Assembly: GCA_002887195.1 (NCBI GenBank) | Contig: PJAB01001113.1 | Coordinates: 1-17,144 of the forward strand | Reading direction: 5' to 3' | Length of the DNA stretch: 17,144 bases | DNA from: Chrysochromulina parva | Taxonomy: Eukaryota; Haptophyta; Prymnesiales; Chrysochromulinaceae | Shown here: positions 14,289-17,144 of the stretch, one piece after another | Position numbering within the stretch: position 1 is the first letter of the stretch | Layout: each line of letters starts with the position of its first letter | Made by a program: the position numbers and the translations under genes | The notes under the pieces: model-generated | The model's input: the letters and a program-made list of their open reading frames with translations, nothing else | What the model was told of the DNA's origin: nothing | Databases searched by the model: none

Positions 14289-16262
14289 ATGACACTTCAG
14301 CACGCCGCACTGCGCAACAACGCGAACAACAAGCAGCGTGGCGCGTACACAAAGAGCAAACCTATAGGCAAAGGCGCCTTCGGCGACGTCTTCCTCGTCA
14401 CAAAGAACAGTGGGCCGGAGCAGAAGAATTTCATGCCAGAGCCGCTCGTGCTCAAGGAGGTAAGCATGAAGGGCATGAATGCGCGCGATCAGAAGTCGAC
14501 TATGAACGAGGTGGACATTCTCAAGCGCCTCGACCATCCCAACATCATCGCGTTCCACGAGTCGTTCGTGGATGGGGATACACTCTGTGTCGTGATGGAG
14601 TACGCGCCGGGCGGCGATCTTAGCCACGCAATCGCCATGCAGAAGAAGACGGGCAAGCGCTTCCCGGAAACGACGGTACTGCGCTACATCGCCGAGATCG
14701 CCAGCGCGATGGCCCACTGCCACCACGACCTCCACCTGCTGCACCGTGACCTTAAGCCTCAGAACATCTTCATCGGTAAGGGCGGCGCGTTGAAGCTCGG
14801 CGACTTCGGGATCTCGAAGGTGATGGCGGCGTCGAGGGCGATGGCGCAGACGCAGTGTGGCACGCCGCTGTACATGGCGCCCGAGATCTGCCGCGGCGCC
14901 CGCTACGATCGCGGCGCGGACGTGTGGGCCTGCGGCTGCGTGCTATACGAGCTGATGGCCCTCGCGGCACCGTGGATGGATCGGATGAGCGGACCGAATG
15001 CGCCCGATGGCATCAGTGGTCTGCTGAAGCTGATCACAAACAACAGCCTGAACCTGACGCCGCTCCGCGCGTACTACTCAGCCGAGCTCTGCACCCTCCT
15101 CGGCTCACTCCTCGCCAAGTCTGCCGCCGAGCGCCCCTCGCTGGCAACTGTTCTCGCTATGCCCCTCGTCCAACGGGCGCTGCCTCCGCAGCAGCAGCTG
15201 CCACCCACGCCGCCGATGCCCGCGCCACCAATGCCCATGTCGCAAGGTGCTTCGCCGGCAGGGTCAGCGGCCAAGTACCGCCCGGGTACGGTCGTGATGG
15301 TCAAGCGCACCAGCGGTGCCGAGACGATGGCCGTCGTGGACAAGCACGAGGAGGCGAGCAACCTGTACACGCTCTCGCTCCTGTCCCCCTTGGGCAAGGT
15401 CGAGGGCTCGAAGCAGGCGCCCGAGTCTGACCTTCGCGAGCCGAGCTCGACCCTCGAGCTTCAGTTGGTCCGTCAGCAGGCCGTCCAGGAGCAGCAGCGC
15501 GCACGCGCACGCAAGCCTGCCTACGGCGGTGAGTGGGCGCAGGGCGGCATCGAGGAACATGCGGCAGCCGTTGTGCTGCAGCAGGCGTTCGCCAGCAAGC
15601 GCGCCAGCCAGCGCCAGCAGCAAGAGCAGCCAGCGCCGACAGCGCAGCCGCACGCGCCCGATGATTCTGCTGGGCAGCAGCCTCCCACGCCAGGAACGCT
15701 AAAGTACAAGTGGGCTGCCGCCTCGCCGGCAGGGTCAGCGGCCAAGTACCGCCCGGGTACGGTCGTGATGGTCAAGCGCACCAGCGGTGCCGAGACGATG
15801 GCCGTCGTGGACAAGCACGAGACGGCGAGCAACCTGTACACGCTCTCGCTCCTGTCCCCTACTGGCAAGGTCGAGGGCTTGAAGCAGGCCCCCGAGCCCG
15901 ACCTTCGACCTCCGAATTCGCCGATTGAGCAGGTGATGATGCGTCTGCAGCAGCAGCGCAAGGCGGCGGCCGAGTTGCTCCAACGCTCATTCCATCGCAA
16001 GAAGGCACCTAACGTAGCACCGCCGGCTCTGGCACCCATCCTTGAGTCTCCCGCCGGGGGGCCTGGCCCGCGGCAGGGGCCTGTGATCTACAAGCACGCG
16101 GCAAATGCGGTCATTCCCCAACCAGGCCGGCAGCAGCAGCAGCATCCATCGAGCCTTCAGCAGCAGCAGGACCGCCTCGCCAAGGTCGTGAAGGTCCATG
16201 GTGGGGGCATCCGCGTCGCAGCTGCACCTGGCGCGCGCGTTCCCTTCCGACCGCTGTTCTGA
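14289..16262 (+). CDS. NEK: NEK-family Ser/Thr kinase with duplicated tail module and IQ-like motifs
   Basis: A 657-residue kinase of the NEK (NIMA-related) type, a family tied to mitosis, centrosomes and cilia. The catalytic domain spans about residues 20-298 and looks intact: glycine loop GKGAFGDV (27-34), VLK lysine (K56), E74, HRDLKPQN (152-159), DFG (172-174), GTPLYMAPE (191-199), DVWACGCVLYEL (211-222) and R282. The tail contains a 64-residue module twice (321-384 and 478-541), starting ASPAGSAAKYRPGTVVMVKR. It is rich in beta-type residues and may be an SH3- or Tudor-like fold. Each copy is followed by an IQ-like helix, AAAVVLQQAFASKRASQR (425-442) and AAAELLQRSFHRKKA (559-573), which suggests calmodulin or light-chain binding. 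Gln/Pro-rich linkers join them. The substrate is unknown. The start is the first ATG in a frame open from 14085. Confidence 0.9.
   Translation: MTLQHAALRNNANNKQRGAYTKSKPIGKGAFGDVFLVTKNSGPEQKNFMPEPLVLKEVSMKGMNARDQKSTMNEVDILKRLDHPNIIAFHESFVDGDTLCVVMEYAPGGDLSHAIAMQKKTGKRFPETTVLRYIAEIASAMAHCHHDLHLLHRDLKPQNIFIGKGGALKLGDFGISKVMAASRAMAQTQCGTPLYMAPEICRGARYDRGADVWACGCVLYELMALAAPWMDRMSGPNAPDGISGLLKLITNNSLNLTPLRAYYSAELCTLLGSLLAKSAAERPSLATVLAMPLVQRALPPQQQLPPTPPMPAPPMPMSQGASPAGSAAKYRPGTVVMVKRTSGAETMAVVDKHEEASNLYTLSLLSPLGKVEGSKQAPESDLREPSSTLELQLVRQQAVQEQQRARARKPAYGGEWAQGGIEEHAAAVVLQQAFASKRASQRQQQEQPAPTAQPHAPDDSAGQQPPTPGTLKYKWAAASPAGSAAKYRPGTVVMVKRTSGAETMAVVDKHETASNLYTLSLLSPTGKVEGLKQAPEPDLRPPNSPIEQVMMRLQQQRKAAAELLQRSFHRKKAPNVAPPALAPILESPAGGPGPRQGPVIYKHAANAVIPQPGRQQQQHPSSLQQQQDRLAKVVKVHGGGIRVAAAPGARVPFRPLF
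15252..15436 (+). repeat. Intragenic duplication, copy 1
   Basis: This encodes most of the first tail module of the NEK kinase (from residue 322). It matches 15723-15907 at 175 of 185 bases by hand count. The first half is identical in the two copies and all ten differences lie in the last 90 bases. The 471-base offset keeps the reading frame. Confidence 0.9.
15723..15907 (+). repeat. Intragenic duplication, copy 2
   Basis: This is the second copy of the kinase tail module. Differences from copy 1 include GAG to ACG (Glu to Thr), a four-base cluster changing Pro-Leu to Pro-Thr, and a Ser to Leu change. The identical 5' half suggests recent duplication or gene conversion. Confidence 0.9.
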
Positions 16263-16996
16263 GCACTTTGGCGCGGCGTCCTGTGGGAGATAAGGACTGA
16301 ACACGTTGTGGCTGTCGATCGGGGCTGTCGTTGGATGTCGCGGTAGATGTGACACGATTGTTGTAACGTAGTTAAACGCAGTGTGTGGCTGAAATGTGGC
16401 TGAGGGCGAGGAATAACCCCAAAGTCTGACTGGATACTACGACCGACCATTTGTGCAACCTCTGAACCTCCGTGAACCTCTCGTCCGCTGGCACAGGGCG
16501 AGATGTTGACCATGTCCATGACCTTCGCTCTCGGGGGACGGGAGGGTTATAGGGAGGGTTTCACGAATTCACTTCGCGGCTCACGTAGTAGTTTCCCAAA
16601 GGTGTTTCAACACTGTGGTGGGCGAGATTTTGACCTTGGTCACCTTGGGGGAAGGTTTCACTACTCAGCTCTCTATCAGGTAGTTCCATGGGTAGTTCGT
16701 CGGTTCCCTAGAAGCTAGATGCACAATCGCGGCGTCGTTCAAAATGCACACTGAGTGTGTGCCTATCTAGTAGCGAGTATCCGATCTCCCCGCGGCTTCC
16801 GCGGCATGAAGTCTACCGAGTAACTGGAGGCGAGTACCGTTACATGTCGACTATACCGATTTCAGCGCGTTACCGATTAGTACCCGATACGGCTATATCC
16901 TGGGGACCCTGAAAAAGGCGAGCGCAGCAGCCTTTCAGGGTACTGGCTCGGACCCCCTTTAATTCGTCCGTCCGTCCTACCTTTTTGCCTTTGCCA
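16263..16996. other. Spacer after the kinase gene
   Basis: The first 110 bases are the probable 3' flank of the kinase gene. 16497-16570 and 16620-16665 are imperfect direct copies sharing GGGCGAGAT-TTGACC, then GGGGGA and GGTTTCAC. A 71-codon frame (16503-16718) over them encodes nothing recognisable. A small hairpin, GCACAC/GTGTGC, lies at 16746-16762. Three TACCGAT or TACCCGAT motifs lie at 16854-16887. A longer hairpin at 16906-16941 precedes a pyrimidine-rich stretch and the possible partial gene. Confidence 0.55.
16906..16941. other. Hairpin with ACCCTGAAAAAGG arm
   Basis: ACCCTGAAAAAGGC (16906-16919) pairs with GCCTTTCAGGGT (16930-16941) through 12 base pairs with two unpaired A, around a 10-base loop. 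The first 13 bases of the left arm are also found at 639-651, where the pairing partner is absent. It lies about 55 bases before the possible ATG at 16997. Confidence 0.55.
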
Positions 16997-17144
16997 ATGC
17001 GCGCCTCCGCGCCCCGCTGCGACTGGCTCCAGGCGCGTCGGCGGACGGCGCTGCTCCCAACCATCTCTACATTCGCCATCGACCTGCGCGCGCCTTTCGC
17101 CGCGCGTCTTGACGCGCGCGCGCTACGGAGGAGCTGCGCTCGGA
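16997..17144 (+). CDS. Possible 5' end of a further gene (partial)
   Basis: From an ATG at 16997 the frame stays open for 49 codons to the window edge. The conceptual N-terminus is rich in Arg and Ala, with few acidic residues (starting MRASAPRCDWLQARRRTALL), which could be an organelle-targeting peptide. It follows a pyrimidine-rich tract and a sharp rise in GC and CG dinucleotides, as seen at other gene starts here. Against it, GC-rich DNA often stays open by chance, and an antisense frame (16870-17079) is also open. The family cannot be told from this fragment. Confidence 0.22.
   Translation, partial: MRASAPRCDWLQARRRTALLPTISTFAIDLRAPFAARLDARALRRSCAR

Noticed and set aside
11733..16366. 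TGTAA motifs after the methyltransferase gene (11733-11737) and kinase gene (16362-16366) as polyadenylation signals
   Set aside because: TGTAA is the signal known from green algae such as Chlamydomonas. The lineage here is probably different, the other genes lack it at a similar place, and a 5-mer is expected often by chance.
16503..16718. 71-codon frame downstream of the kinase gene
   Set aside because: It spans an imperfect direct repeat, has no recognisable domain, and composition differs from the coding genes in the window.
1..17144. CRISPR array, insertion sequence, phage or bacterial operon structure
   Set aside because: No regularly spaced repeats with unique spacers, no transposase or integrase domain, and no ribosome-binding sites or overlapping gene runs were seen. 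Gene content is eukaryotic nuclear.

Overview
The window looks like nuclear DNA of a GC-rich, flagellated microalga with a secondary plastid. A haptophyte-like organism fits best, but that is an inference. Three things point there. One gene encodes a DNAAF5/HEATR2-type dynein assembly factor, so the cell builds motile cilia or flagella. Two genes carry signal-peptide-led N-termini expected for import into a complex plastid, one of them with an added thylakoid-lumen signal. The other proteins (chromo-barrel/MBD-like nuclear protein, NEK kinase, FDXACB1-type fusion) are eukaryotic. There are no operons or ribosome-binding sites. All seven well-supported genes read as one uninterrupted frame.

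Layout: 1-820 is AT-richer and repetitive, with inverted arrays of a GTATCT motif. 821-4234 (+) is a large chromatin-type protein with two chromo-barrel-like modules, a Tudor-like module, an MBD-like module and three AT-hook cores. 4235-5218 is a repeat-bearing spacer ending in a strongly G-rich, quadruplex-prone tract. 5219-5749 (+) is a short, probably plastid-targeted ribosome hibernation factor. 5750-6534 is a convergent spacer with an AT island. 6535-9264 (-) is DNAAF5. 9697-10503 (-) is a small thylakoid-lumen helical protein of unknown family. It is divergent from 10917-11693 (+), a TylF-like SAM methyltransferase. 12421-13587 (+) is a BMT5-like methyltransferase fused to an FDX-ACB domain, the architecture of animal FDXACB1. 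14289-16262 (+) is a NEK-family kinase whose tail carries two nearly identical modules, each followed by an IQ-like motif. A possible further gene begins at 16997 and leaves the window.

The genes do not form one pathway. They fall into chromatin (1), plastid (2), flagellum or cytoskeleton (DNAAF5, perhaps the NEK kinase) and RNA or small-molecule methylation (2). The most unusual non-coding feature is a composite block shared by the upstream regions of the neighbouring FDXACB1-like and NEK genes: a C-rich tract followed by the same ordered series of short motifs. It could be a duplicated promoter or a dispersed element carrying promoter function. The kinase leader also holds a cluster of perfect palindromes. 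All identities were judged by eye from motifs, and all repeat identities were counted by hand.
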